Below are positions 21,895 through 34,700 of a stretch of 64,000 nucleotides of DNA, piece after piece. Position 1 is the stretch's first letter, and each line of letters begins with the position of its first letter. The translations under genes and the position numbers were made by a program. Origin of the DNA: Mytilus californianus (Eukaryota; Mollusca; Bivalvia; Mytilida; Mytilidae); contig NW_026262582.1 of assembly GCF_021869535.1 (NCBI RefSeq), positions 57,610,851 through 57,674,850 of the forward strand. Reading direction: 5' to 3'. Below the pieces are notes generated by a model. That model saw only the letters and a list, made by a program, of their open reading frames with translations, had not been told where the DNA came from and did not search any database.

Positions 21895-22290
21895 GATATT
21901 TCAGCAATGTTCATTATATAACTTGGAACACAAACAGTGAAAACTTAGAAAATCACAAACATTATTTACACCAATCAGAACGAATGTTCTGTAACTTGGA
22001 GTACAGAAAGTGATAACTTAGAAATTCACCAAAAAAACTATTTACACCAATCATTTCGAATGTTCTGTAACTTGCAGCACAGAAAGTGATAACTTAGAAA
22101 TTCACTAACAGATTATTTACACCAATCATTTCGAATGTTCTGTAACTTGGAGCACAGAAAGTGATAACTTATAATTCACTAACAGATTATTTACACCCAT
22201 CAGAACGAATGTTCTGTAACTTGGAGCACAGAAAGTGATAACTTAGAAATTAACAAACAGATTATTTAAACCAATCAGAATGAAGCTTAT
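21895..22290 (+). repeat. ~75-bp tandem repeat, five copies
   Basis: GAATGTTCTGTAACTTGGAG then CACAGAAAGTGATAACTTAG recurs at 74-76 bp intervals (GTTCTGTAAC at 21986, 22062, 22137, 22211), with a more diverged first copy near 21915. It lies just downstream of the COA1-like gene. Confidence 0.85.
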
Positions 22291-22544
22291 CAATGTGCTA
22301 AAATTCAAAGGAAGCAAACTATTCTATTTTTTATAATATTAAAATTCAAATTTCAGCAAAAAACTAGGTGGAATTAGCCTCTTATTGTATCCTATTCTTT
22401 GTATACCTTATTTATCTAAATATTCATAAAGTAGGTTTCTTATCTCCCTTTGAAAATCTAGTTTTGTCATTTTAAATTTTCTAACTTGCTTTTTGTCATT
22501 CTGCGATGAAAGTCATAGAATGTGAGACATAGGGATTAATAGCC

Positions 22545-23060
22545 GGCAGCAACAGTGTAAACTATTTGTTTTTAGAAGGAAGTAGACCTGGATGCTTCAT
22601 ACCTTGTATGCAGATGCCTCGTCTGGCATATGTCCATTGTCCTTGACCTCATTTTCATGGTTCAATGACTGCTTGAAAAAAAAAAAAAAATTTTTGTCAT
22701 GTGAATATCTCTTTTATTGTCAATAAAAGGATAACTATATTTGGTTTATAGGTTCCTTGCAAGGTCTACCTGTCCGGCAGACATGGTTGCCCAGACCTCG
22801 TCCTTTAATTTCATGGATCAGTAGTTAAGGTTAAGTCTACTTGGTCAAGTCCGTATCTCGGATACTGTAAGTTTCAAGTCAACTATATTTGGTGTATTGA
22901 ATGATTGTAAGGTGTACATGTCTGTCTGACTTGATTTATCTGACCTTGACCTCATTTTCATGGATTATTGATAATGTTAAGTCTATGTGATACTTGTAGT
23001 AAAACTTTATCTTAAGAACTATCAACATAAAATCAATCATAGTTAGTTAATCAGGGGAGA
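22545..23060 (+). repeat. Tandem-repeat element with CCTTGACCTCATTTTCATGG core
   Basis: Units of about 140-170 bp are marked by CCTTGACCTCATTTTCATGG and CTATATTTGGT.TAT, with GTCTGTCTGACTTG / GTCCGGCAGACATGG at equivalent points. A reverse-orientation block of the same family is at 30140-30530. Confidence 0.65.
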
Positions 23061-23284
23061 CAATTCAGCGTTTGCACTCTTGTTTACCATTGTTTTGATT
23101 TATGGAACGGATATATTCAATTTAAGCAATGTCATTTCGTTTGAACTAATTGCCACTGCAAGCAATTTCTTTTCACTCTTTGTGAGACTTTGATGTCTAA
23201 ATCTTGTTATGTCACTAAGCCATTACAATTACAGTAATTGATATCTGATGTAACCAAATTTCAATAACACATCACCCCAAAGAC

Positions 23285-24150
23285 AAAATAATATAAAAAT
23301 AAAAAGATTGGTGGATAGTTGTCTCATTGGCAATCAACTATTCACCAGAGTCCAAAAATATAGGACATCAACTTAAGGGGACCTGGCAGATTTTTGAATT
23401 TTTGAAATGACTATTTTGATCCCCATTCAGTTGGAAATAAAAAATCTTTGCCTAATCTCATACGAAAATATTTATTCTGGCCCAAAATTATTCATTATGC
23501 TCAAAATTTGTTAGCTCCCTTTGCTCGACACATTTACAAAGATAGTTGTAGTTATAGATAATGCAGAAAAGCACTCACACGTAAAAAAAAATTAGGGTAT
23601 AAAGTGTTATTTTCAATTTTTATTACAGAAATATTGTCAGGTGGCTGAATCATGAAATCATATGCTCCCGTTTTTGACTGAAAATATATAATTTATTCAT
23701 AAAATCGGCAAATTATTTTATGCCTCCCTACACTCAGCATATATTCAACAATTTAGAACAATTAAACCCCAGTTTCCAAATACCCTTGATCCACTCCTGA
23801 TTGTTGTGCTATTATATTTTCATATTTCAATACAATCAAAATTCCACACTTCATTTTGACTGCTCTGTTTGTGTATCCTACCAAAAAGATGATCTGTATC
23901 ATAAAAGTTCATTAACTTCAGGGGAAGACCAGTTGATTATGTGTCACTTTTTGGACAAGAAGAAAACAAATATTCTGGCCCTGGTCTGAGTGAAAATAAA
24001 TAATCTAGTCACCTTCAAGTTGGGAATTGACATTCTGACCTGATCAAATTTTTCTGGCCACCTCAGAATTAAATAGTTGTCCCCTAAGCTTTGACCTTTA
24101 CCTTAAAATGAAAGTCCCATAAGGTCTCTACTATACATGGTCAATGAGAT
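23285..24150. repeat. Mixed repeat fragments
   Basis: An M-like piece (GATAGTTGTCTCATTGGCAA at 23316) is followed by a diverged tandem repeat of 'tctggcc...tagtc' phrases (23380-24075). No gene is present. Confidence 0.4.
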
Positions 24151-24289
24151 ATATCACCATATATTTAATTTTAAACAAGAGAGAGAAGAACATTCCCGAT
24201 TAATGTCAACTTACCTTTTCAACAAAAATTTGTTTCTATATTTTGCAACTAGCAATATACTAAAAATATTATTTTGATATCTTACACAG

Positions 24290-25080
24290 TTTCTGAGGAG
24301 TAGTGATAATAAGCAAAAGTCAAAATGAAGAAAGTGACCTTGACCTGTGACCTTGACCTCATTTTCCTATTGGTGGACCTAGGACCTCAATTCAAAAGAC
24401 CTTACGTCTTTATCACTTATGGTTTACCAGTAACAAATACATATCACTTATAAATATCCAATACATAAAGGGTAATAACTCTCATATGGAATCTCCAGAT
24501 TGCTTTATTCAAAATTACTCACAACATCCAGAAGATAGAACAAGCAATTTGGGAAAATAAATTTTTGGGATGTGTATTGTAACAATTTTGTTCAGGATGA
24601 AGTAGTGCACAAAAGAAAAAGAGTGTTGGAGAGATAACTCTTTCAAAGAAAATGTTTTTTTTTGTTGAAATGGTGTCAGCTTCAAAAGAATGTATGTACA
24701 TTGCAGCGATTTACATTTTTGTGCTGATGTGCTGTAAAGCAAACATCAATCAAATGGCTACTTTCAGTTTACACAAGGTCACTTCCAACTGACCTTTCTA
24801 AGGTCAGTTGGCCTCCAACTTAATGCAAAAGATCCTATGGCTTATGTATAAATAAGTTATAACAAAGGTCAAAATCTAGAACATCAAATTTACCTTTGAC
24901 CTTGACCTCAATTTCAAGGCCATTAAGCAAGGGCCTTAAATCAATACACCCTAGGTGTCTACTGCCGATGATAAATGAGTTATATCACAACACATCTTAT
25001 TTTAAATTTTTCCAGGAAGAAAACTATCATGTTTTCAGTTACACAATGTTGCAATTAAATGGCAAGAGTGCACATGCTTA
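24290..25080 (+). repeat. Interspersed element with 'ccttgacctca' units
   Basis: CTTGACCTGTGACCTTGACC recurs as CCTTTGACCTTGACCTCAAT. The stretch 24470-24710 (GTAATAACTCTCATATGGAA ... GTGCACAAAAGAAAAAGAGT ... GATAACTC) has a homologous copy at 30545-30760 in the same orientation. Confidence 0.55.
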
Positions 25081-25086
25081 ATAAAA

Positions 25087-27230
25087 TGCTTCGTTGGGGC
25101 ACAGCTTGATACGACCGCAGAGGTCGAACCCTGAACAGTTGGGGCAATTATGGACACAACATTCAAGCTTGATACAGCTCTGAATTTGGATTGTTATTAA
25201 ATATTTGACACAGCATAGGTTTCTGACACAGAAAGAATGTGGTCTAAGAACTTGATTTTTTTTAATTTACCTATTATGGTCCAATGTCCAAAATCAAAAT
25301 ACATGGTTAGATTCAGCATATCAAAGAACCCCATATATTCAATTTTTGTTAAAATCAAACAAAGTTTAATTTTGGACCCCAACTTGGACAAACTTGAAAA
25401 CTGGGCCCATAATCAAAAATCTAAACACATGTTTAGATTCAGCATATCAAAGAACCCCAAGAATTCAATTTTTGTTAAAATCAAACTAAGTTTAATTTTG
25501 GACCCTTTGGACCTTAATGTAGACCAATTTAAAAAACGGGACTTAAAATTAAAAATCTAAATACATGGTTAGATTTGGAATATCAAAGAACCCCAATAAT
25601 TCAATTTTTGATGAAATCAAACAAAGTTTAATTTTGGACCCTTTTGACCTCAATATGAACCAATTTGATAGCAGGGCCCACAAATAAAAAAAACTAAATT
25701 CATGGTTAGATTCAGCATATCAAAGAACCCCATATATTCAATTTTTGTTGAAATCAAAAAAAGTTTAATTTTGGACCCCAACTTGGACCAACTTGAAAAC
25801 TGGGCCCATAATCAAAAATCTAAACACATGTTTAGATTCAGCATATCAAAGAACCCCTAGAATTCAATTTTTGTTAAAATCAAACAAAGTTTAATTTTGG
25901 ACCCTTTGGACCTCAATGAAGACCAATTTAAAAAACGGGACCCAAATTAAAAATCTAAAAACACGGTTAGATTTGGCATATCAAAGAACTCCAATAACTC
26001 AATTTTTGATGAAATCAAACAAAGTTTAATTTTGGACCCTTTTGACCTCAATATGAACCAATTTGATATCGGGGCCCACAAATAAAAAATCTAAATACAT
26101 GGTTAGATTCAGCATATCAAAGAACCTCATATATTCAATTTTTGTTGAAATCAAACAAAGTTTAATTTTGGACCCCAATTTGGACCAACTTGAAAACTGG
26201 GCCCATAATCAAAAATCTAAATACATGTTTAGATTCAGCATATCAAAGAACCTCACATATTCAATTTTTGTTGAAATCAAACAAAGTTTAAATACTGGAC
26301 CCTATCTTGGACCAACTTGAAAACTGGGCCCATAATCAAAAATCTAAACACATGTTTAGATTCAGCATATCAAAGAACCCCAAGAATTCAATTTTTGTTA
26401 AAATCAAACTAAGTTTAATTTTGGACCCTTTGGACCTTAATCTAGACCAATTTAAAAAACAGGACCCAAAATTAAAAATCTAAATACACGGTTAGATTTG
26501 GAATATCAAAGAACCCCAATAATTCAATTTTAGATGAAATCAAACAAAGTTTAATTTTGGACCCTTTTGACCTCAATATGAACCAATTTAATAACAGGGT
26601 CCACAAATAAAAAATCTAAATACATGGTTAGATTCAGCATATCAAAGAACCCCATATATTCAATTTTTGTTGAAATCAAACAAAGTTTAATTTTGAACCC
26701 CAATTTGGACCAACTTGAAAACTGGGCCAAAAATCAAAAATCTAAATACATGTTTAGATTCAGCATATCAAAGAACCTCATATATTCAATTTTTGCTAAA
26801 ATCAAACAAAGTTTAATTTTGGACCCTTTGGACCTAAATGTAGACCAATTTGAAAACTGGACCCAAAATTAAAAATCTAAATACACTGTTAGATTCGGCA
26901 TAACAAATAAATAAATGTGATCAAAGATTTTACAAATCTAATGCGCCATACTGTGCAATTAAAGATTACTTCTTGAAATTTTTCAATATTTGAAATTTGA
27001 AAAAAAAATAATATTTGAAGAATAATTCTTCTTAATTTCTAAAATCTGAAATGAGAAAAAATTGACCCCCCACAATTTCTTTTTATCCCCCCCCCCCCCT
27101 TTTTTCCCCCAAAAAATTCTTTCCCTCAAGATATGGTCATAATCTCAATTCAAATTTCCAATGGAGTTGGCATCCATAATTACCCATTTAAATTTACCAT
27201 AGTGCTAACTTAATCTATTTTATAATAGAA
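25087..27230 (+). mobile_element. Family A element, copy with satellite, 3' modules lost
   Basis: The head TGCTTCGTTGGGGCACAGCT carries ATACGACCGCAGAGGTCGAA. The satellite runs from about 25260 to 26910 (roughly 13 monomers of 126-136 bp, marked by TTAGATTCAGCATATCAAAG). A remnant of the 35-bp repeat is at 26950, then a C run at 27087-27100. The ~170-bp module and the terminal hairpin are absent; the next copy starts at 27240. Confidence 0.75.
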
Positions 27231-27239
27231 TTAATAAAA

Positions 27240-29302
27240 TGCTCTGCAGGGCGCAGCTTGATACGACCGCAGAGGTCGAACCCTGAACAGTTGGGGCAAG
27301 TATGGACACAACATTCAAGCTTGATACAGCTTTGCATTTGGATTGTGATTAAATATTTGACACAGCATAGGTTTCTGACACAGAATGAATGTGGTCTAAG
27401 AACTTAAAATTTTTAAATTGGACATTCACCTATTATGGTCCAATATCCAAAATCTCAATACATGGTTAGATTCAGCATATCAAAGAACCCCAATAATTCA
27501 ATTTTTGATGAAATCAAACAAAGTTTAATTTTGGACCCTTTTGACCTCAGTGTGGACAAAGTTAATAACGGGGCCCAAAAATCAAAAATCTAAATACATG
27601 GTTAGATTCAGCATATCAAAGAACCCCATATATTCAATTTTTGTTGAAATCAAACAAAGTTTAATTTTGGACCCCTATTTGGACCAACTTGAAAACTGGG
27701 CCCATAATCAAAAATCTAAATACATCTTTAGATTCAGCATATCAAAGAACCCTAAGAATTCAATTTTTGTTAAAATCAAACTAAGTTTAATTTTGGACCC
27801 TTTGGACCTTAATGTAGACCAATTTGAAAACGGAACCAAAAATTAAGAATCTAAATACACGGTTAGATTTGGAATATCAAAGAACCCCAATAATTCAATT
27901 TTAGATGAAATCAAACAAAGTTTAATTTTGGACCCTTTTGACCTCAATATGAACCAATTTAATAACAGGGTCCACAAATAAAAAATCTAAATACATGGTT
28001 AGATTCAGCATATCAAAGAACCCCATATATTCAATTTTTGTTGAAATCAAACAAAGTTTAATTTTGGACCCTTTGGACCTCAATGTGGACCAATTCAAAA
28101 ATGGGGCCCAAAATCCAAAAACTAAATACAAGGTTAGATTCAGCATATTAAAGAACCCTAAGAATTCAAGAATAAAACCACATTGAAATTGGTCAAGAAA
28201 TAAGCAATTTATACGAAGTATCTTCTTTTGCACAATACTGTGCAATTAAATATTTCTTGCTATTGCGCAATACTGTACAATTGACAATTTCTTGCTATTG
28301 CGCAATATTGTGCTATTGGATATTTCTTGCTATTGCGCAATACTGTGCAATTGAAGATTTCTTGCTATTGCACAATACTGTGCAATTGAAGATTTCTTGC
28401 TATTGTGCAATACTGTGCAATTGAAAATTTCTTGCTATTGCATAATACTTATTATATAATAATTTACACATCGTGTTTGGTGTGTATCTCCTACCATATC
28501 ATTATTATTTGCTTTTAAATATAAATCAGAAATAACCAACTTAAAATGGAAAATTTTAAAAGAAAAAAAAAGGAAAAAAAAAAAATCCTCCCCCCCAAAT
28601 TTTTTGAACCCCCTTATGATTCATCACCCCCAAACTCAATCTCAGCCTTCCCTTTGTGGTATGGTACCTTGCAGTACAATTTCAGAGAGATCCATACACT
28701 TAAAAACAAGTTATTGGTCTGGAAACTAGAAAAATGTGTTTTTTGGCCCCTTTTTGGCCCCAAATTCCTAAACGTTTAGGGCAATTACCCCCAAACTCAA
28801 ACCCAGCTTTCCCTTTGTGATATGGAACCTTGTAGTACAATTTCAGAAAGATCCATACACTTACACACAAGTTATTGTCATGAAACTAGAAAAATGCTTG
28901 TTTTTTGCCCCTTTTTTGGCCCCTAATTCCTAAAATTTTGAGGCAATTACCCCCAAAATCAATCCCAGCATTCCTTTTGTGATATGGAACCTTGTGGTAC
29001 AATGTCAGAGAGATCCATACACTAACACACAAGTTATGTCTGGAAGTTACAAAAATGCTTATTTTTGGCCCCTTTTTGGCCCCTAATTCCTTTACTGTTG
29101 GTATCATAACCCCCAAAATCAATCCCAACCTTCCTTTTGTGGTATTGAACCTTGTGGTAAAATTTCATAGAGATCCATTCACTTAAACTAAAGTTAGAGT
29201 GCGAAAACCAATGTGTCTTCGGACGACGCCGCAAACGACGACGACGACGCCAACGTCATACCAATATACGACCACAAAATTTTTTTTGCGGTCGTATAAA
29301 AA
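27240..29302 (+). mobile_element. Family A element, complete copy
   Basis: Modules in order: head TGCTCTGCAGGGCGCAGCTT with ATACGACCGCAGAGGTCGAA (27240-27310); satellite (27440-28170); 35-bp repeat with TTGCTATTGCGCAATACTGT (28225-28450); A-rich/C-rich linker (28550-28610); ~170-bp module in about four units (28620-29200); ACGACGACG tract (29221-29250); hairpin end ATACGACCACAAAA/TTTTTTGCGGTCGTATAAAA. No protein-coding capacity was found. The architecture fits non-autonomous Helentron-associated elements described from bivalves and insects; this is inference. Confidence 0.8.
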
Positions 29303-29407
29303 TATATAGTGTCAAATCTTTCATATGGATTTTTTTGTAAAAAAAAAAGATGCAACATTTGCAGATATTTTTACTGGTCTTCCTTTATAAATATGCATTT
29401 CTTTAAA

Positions 29408-29592
29408 CATAATTTAAAAGCAGTGTTAGGGAAGTAACCAAAACGTTGTATTTGGATTACCTCCCTTACACTGTTTTAAATTATCTTTATTGTTCATTAA
29501 CCATTACTTTATACATAATTTAAAAGCAGTGTAAGGGAGATAATTTCAATGATGTATTTGATTTATCTCCCTTACACTGCTTTAAATTATGT
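29408..29592. repeat. Two adjacent hairpin repeats
   Basis: CATAATTTAAAAGCAGTGTA AGGGAGATAA pairs with TTATCTCCCTTACACTGCTT TAAATTATG at 29513-29589. A diverged first hairpin of the same sequence lies at 29408-29485, and a third is at 55488-55560. Each carries arms of about 29 bp and a 20-25-base loop. Confidence 0.8.
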
Positions 29593-29629
29593 TTTGTACT
29601 AAAGTATTTGTCCATTAACCAGGACAACC

Positions 29630-30047
29630 TTGATTTTCCCCCTTTTTTGCCCCTAATTCCTAAACGGTTTGAGCCATAACCCCCCAAAGCAAATCCTAAC
29701 CATCCCTTTGTGGTATGGAAACTTGTAGTATAATTTCAGAGAGATCCATACACCGTTCCACAGTTATTGTCTGGAAACTAGAAAATGCTTATTTTTGGCC
29801 CCTTTTTGGCCCCTAATTCCTTAACTGTTGGTACCATAACCCCCAAAATCAATCCCAACCTTCCTTTTGTGGTATTTAACCTTATGGTCAAATTTCAAAA
29901 AGATCCATTCACTTAAACTAAAGTTAGAGTGCGAAAACCAATGTGTCTTCGGACGACGACGCTGGACGACGACGACGACGGACGATGACGACGCCAACAT
30001 CATACCAATATACGACCACAAAATTTGTATGCGGTCGTATAAAAATG
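29630..30047 (+). repeat. Family A, ~170-bp module and 3' end only
   Basis: Two or more units (CCCCTTTTTTGCCCCTAATT ... GGTATGGAAACTTGTAG; second from 29795) are followed by GACGACGACGACGACGGACG at 29963-29985 and the hairpin end GCGGTCGTATAAAAA. Confidence 0.75.
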
Positions 30048-30139
30048 CCTCATCTACTTTACTTATCATGGAATTTATGTTGAAAGTCTGTAATATGAAG
30101 GTTTTACTACAAGAATCACATAAACTTGACATTATCAAT

Positions 30140-30760
30140 GATCCATGAAAATGAGGCTAAGGTCAGATGAACCATACCAGACAGACATGTTCACCTACAA
30201 TCATTCCATATACCAAATATAGTGGTCCTATTGCTTATAGTACCTAGAAAACTGACCAAACTACATACACTTAATAATGACCAATGAACCATGAAAATGA
30301 GGTCAAGGGAATCTGAACCCTGCCAGACCGACTTGTATACCTTCTAATCATTCCATACACCAAATATATATGACCTATTGCTAATAGTATCTGATAAACA
30401 GACATAACCATCATGACCATGAAAAATTAAGATTGTCCAATGAATCATGAAAATGGGGTCAAGGTCAGATGAAATCTGCCACTCAGACATGTACACCTTA
30501 CAATCATTCCATGAAACCAAGTATAGAGGCCCTATTGCTTATGTCAAATACACATGGGGAAATAACTCTCATATAGATCTACAGATCTCTTTGGTCAAAA
30601 TTATTCTCGAAATCCTGAGGATACAACTAGCAATTTTGAAAAATAATTTTGTCACAATCTTTTATGGTTGGGAAGGAATAGTGCACACAAGAAAAGTGTT
30701 TAGGGAGATAACTCTTACAAAGTAAAGTGTTCTGTTAAACGATGTCAGTTTCAAAAGCGT
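30140..30760 (-). repeat. CCTTGACCTCA-family tandem repeat, reverse, plus conserved 220-bp block
   Basis: CCATGAAAATGAGG(C/T)(T/C)AAGG recurs at about 30147, 30292 and 30448, each followed by CAGAC(A/C)GAC and AATCATTCCATA; this is the reverse complement of 22545-23060. The block 30545-30760 matches 24470-24710 directly. Confidence 0.6.
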
Positions 30761-31560
30761 ATAAACTGTTTGATGTCATATACCAAAAGAAGAGGAAAGA
30801 CCTAATAATCAGAACAATATAAAAAGGTCTTTCCACAGATTAGCATCTGTATGTTACAAATGGCAAGCAAGACAAATATCAGTTGGAAAGGGCTTGACTC
30901 ATCAGATTAGAGCTCAGTTGGATTAATTCTTTCATTTTGTCTGAATTTACAACTATATGCTAATCGTTTATACTTCTAAATAAGTTGGCAAAAACTGCAA
31001 AAATCAGTCAAAATAGATGTTTCAGTGTCAATAACTCCAAAAGGGTTTGTTAGATTTACCCCTAATTTTCAGGGTAGCTGCATAATTTCGTGCTGATACG
31101 AATACCTGTGTAAACAAGGGAAGATAAGTCTAATGATTTTATACCATTGCATTAGGAGAGGAATTTAAACTGTGTCCTCTTAGACTAACAATTCTTTGAA
31201 ATTTTTAGTATCCACATCCGATTCACACATTATCATGATTATTGAAACTACAAACCAGACTATTTCTAAATTTAGTTCCAGTAAAACCAATGTAGAATTT
31301 TTATAAACACATAACTGATTCATGGTTTGCAGTAGCCAAGTGACATCAATAGCTTATACAATCTAAGTAAGGTAAACTACAAGGAATTGTCTACAACAAC
31401 ATGTACCTGAATTATAATTAACAAGTGCTCTAAATGTAAAACTTCTTTTATCAATATTCATACTACAAAAGACATAAAATAACATATAAACTATAAAGTT
31501 ATTCAAGTTTAAATTTTTCATGATATTTTCACAATAAATCATTTCCATTCATACATCCTT
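30761..31560. other. Intergenic stretch and probable 3' UTR side of the small membrane protein gene
   Basis: No gene, RNA or repeat end was recognised. The 3' UTR of the minus-strand gene ending at 31604 should extend into the right part of this stretch. No definite poly(A) signal was assigned. Confidence 0.35.
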
Positions 31561-31603
31561 CCAGTCCATATATACAAATAATATATTGTCAGCAAACATC
31601 TTT

Positions 31604-31742
31604 TCATCTCTGTTCTTCCAGTTCTTTTTGTCTTTCTTCTTGTTGTAAGACTCTTTTATAGTACATTCTTTCTCGTCGTTGACCATTAACGTTCTGCACA
31701 ACACCAAGAAATCCTATTGGTCCAACAATAAACATTGTAACC
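31604..31742 (-). CDS. Small membrane protein, exon 2 with stop
   Basis: It is 139 nt, entered after TTTTGTTTCAG. It encodes the hydrophobic segment and the charged tail, ending AGA TGA at 31604. Confidence 0.75.
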
Positions 31743-34700
31743 CTGAAACAAAAATATAAACCTTGTGACATAATTTAACACTTCCCGATTTTGTACTTTT
31801 AAGTCTTTTTGTAAGATTTTTCATTGTATTGATTTTATCCTGATGACAGTGCAGACACATGTGGATTTCATTAAATTACTGCAACAATAGCTTAAGTGCT
31901 GTTGTTATAACTGCTTTCACAATAATATAAATAGTATTTTATTTCTCTTTAGAGTTGATAAATTTAACAGGTGTAATTAATGTGCACTTAAGATTTCTGT
32001 TAAAAATACCCTCACTCTGTCACTATCATGATTGACTGGAACATCCATAATAAGTATAATAAATTATTTCGATCAACATCGTTACATGATCAACAGTGCC
32101 TTGAATATTGCTAAAATCTAGGAACCAATCTAGTCATATTTGTCCATGATTTAAAGAAACTATCACATTTGGAAATTAGACATACAGAAGAAAAAGAGTA
32201 AGTTATAATAATGATGATATCTATTTATTATTTTATAAAATAAAAAGAAAAGATATAAAATGAAAGAACTCATTACTTCTATGGGTAAACATCATCGTCA
32301 TTGTAAAACTTGGAAAACATCAACTACTTCTCTAAATACATTTGATTTATAAGGCATTATATTTGTCAACATTTTACACCTCGCTTACACTCGGTATAAA
32401 GATATTGACAAATATAATGCCTATAGCTACCCATGTTAAAAGGAGCATAGAATGGCATGAAAGAATTATTTCTTAACTCATCATGAAACAGCCAAAACCA
32501 CAAAAGCAAAAGTATCTAGGTGTAAAACATACTTGGATTTTGAGATTTCATTTTTTCTCTCGTTTCCACAGGAGTGCCATCTTCGCTAGCCAAGGGTTAC
32601 GATCCACTTCCCTCCTCTCTGCCAAGGGTTACGATCCACTTCCCTCCTCTCTGGAGAGGAGAGAAGTGGATCGTAACCCTTGGCTAGCGAAGATACAGGA
32701 GTGCTAAAATTAACAAACACCTGAATTTCTTTTAATACAGTCATTTACACAGTTTAAATCACCTATAAATGTGCAGATATTTATTGTGTATAAAAATAAG
32801 GAGATGTGGTATGATTGCCAATGAGACAACTATCCTCCAAAAGTTTAAATGAAATGCATGTAGACAATTATAGGCAACTGTAGGGCCTTCAACAATGAGA
32901 AAAACTTATACTGTATAGTCGGCTATAAAAAGGCCCTTGCATGAAAAATATGAACGATTCAATTCAAAAAGCAAATATGATAGACATGAACCAACGACCA
33001 CCACTGAACTTCAGGCTCCTGACTTGGGACAGACACAAAAATAAAGAATGTGGCGGGTTTAACATGTCTGAAGGCACCAATGTCAATTTTTAAAAGCTCA
33101 CTAATTTTATTACATAGGGGAACATTCTCAAACTTTTTTTAAAACTTAGTTTATTTTGGCACCTTCTGTAGTCGTGAACAAAAAATGGAATCACAAAATT
33201 CATAAAAGTTTATAATTTTCTGAAATATAAAATGCATTTAAAATTTAATTATCTAGTTCATGCCATTCCTTAAAACATGACCAGGTCCACAGGTTTTTCT
33301 GTACCCACAGAGCATTTTGTTGTGTAAACACCGCCATACTTTTCAATTCCTTCTGATGAACCTTAAAATCCTTTCCCTTAATTCCCCTGTGTGAAAAACT
33401 AGGCAGATGCATAGAACATGTAGAAAAATGTCATGGGATACAGCTTTTTCAACCAACAAATATCTCAGAACTTTCCAGTACACGTTTTCTTTATATATAG
33501 TCCAATATGGGAAAAACAGTTACTTAGACAACTTCCTGTTGGGGTCACTTGTTGCAAAAACAAACGTCATTAGGAATGAACTGAGGGAGCAAAAAGTTTA
33601 CAGTCTGTGCCAAAAACTTTTCAAAGCACTAGCCCATAGGGCTAGTTGAATAAAAAAATTACTAGCCCGAATTGATGTTTACTAGACCTGGAAAATTTTG
33701 TGTCACTGGTGAGGATCACAAAGTGATCCCAACCTTCTAGGAGGGTTTGGGGGCATGCCCCCCCAAGAAAATTTTGGAAAATTAGATGTAAAATCCTGCA
33801 TTCTGAGGTTACATTTTTGTATCTGTAAGTGATAACTTATCAAAAATTGTTGTTTTTTTTCTCCAGGTCAAATGTAAAATTCTCATTTTCTCCAATAAAA
33901 AATTAGAATAGTTCTTTTGCAAAAAAAAAAATCTTTTTTTGGGGAAAAATTCTCTCATTGTCATTGATGGATGATCCCAACCAGTTTAAAATTATTCCTA
34001 ATATTCTTTCATATTTTTGTTAGTCTTAACAAGGATTCTTAAATGTCAAAGTTTAGTTAATTCTCTGGCACTTCTTTTTGATCTGGAAGGGGCCTTCATT
34101 TCTGTATTCTTTATTTTTTATGCTATTTTTCTCAATTCTTTATGTTTTGTCAATTTTTTTCTAAACAAATATTCTTTATGTTTTTTTGCCCATTATTCTC
34201 TATTCTATAAACCCCTATCAACACCCTCTTTATTGTCACTTTCGCCGTTAATTTTGACTTTTGTTTAAAATAATAAAATGCCTAGATCGTTTTCTGCATA
34301 GGTTTTTTAAACTCGAAACTTCTCCGGTTATTCATGAAGGCATTTTCAACTTTTTAATGTTTTACCTGGGATAGCCCCCTGTTTCCATTTCAGAATTGAA
34401 TGAGATCAAATCCTTGATTGTTTGTTTACATTGAGTGGTATTTATAGATTGTGTTTATTGCAAGCACACGGTCGAGCTCATTCTCGATTTCGTTGGTGAT
34501 TGGGTATATCGCGTTGACTTTTGATAAGAAAGGGGAACAACCGTATATAATTAAATAGGGATACCTTGTTAACGGAAGAAAACAAGGTCGGCGACAAATT
34601 TGTAACTTGTTTTTCATAGATTCAATAAAATACCAGCTACAATTTCGCAAACGATTTCAGATGTTCACAAGACCGGTCGAGCAAACACCAGTGCTTCTGC

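Noticed and set aside
32483..32707. 74-residue open frame
   Set aside because: It runs across the 117-bp palindromic insertion; both arms are translated, which explains the mirrored residues.
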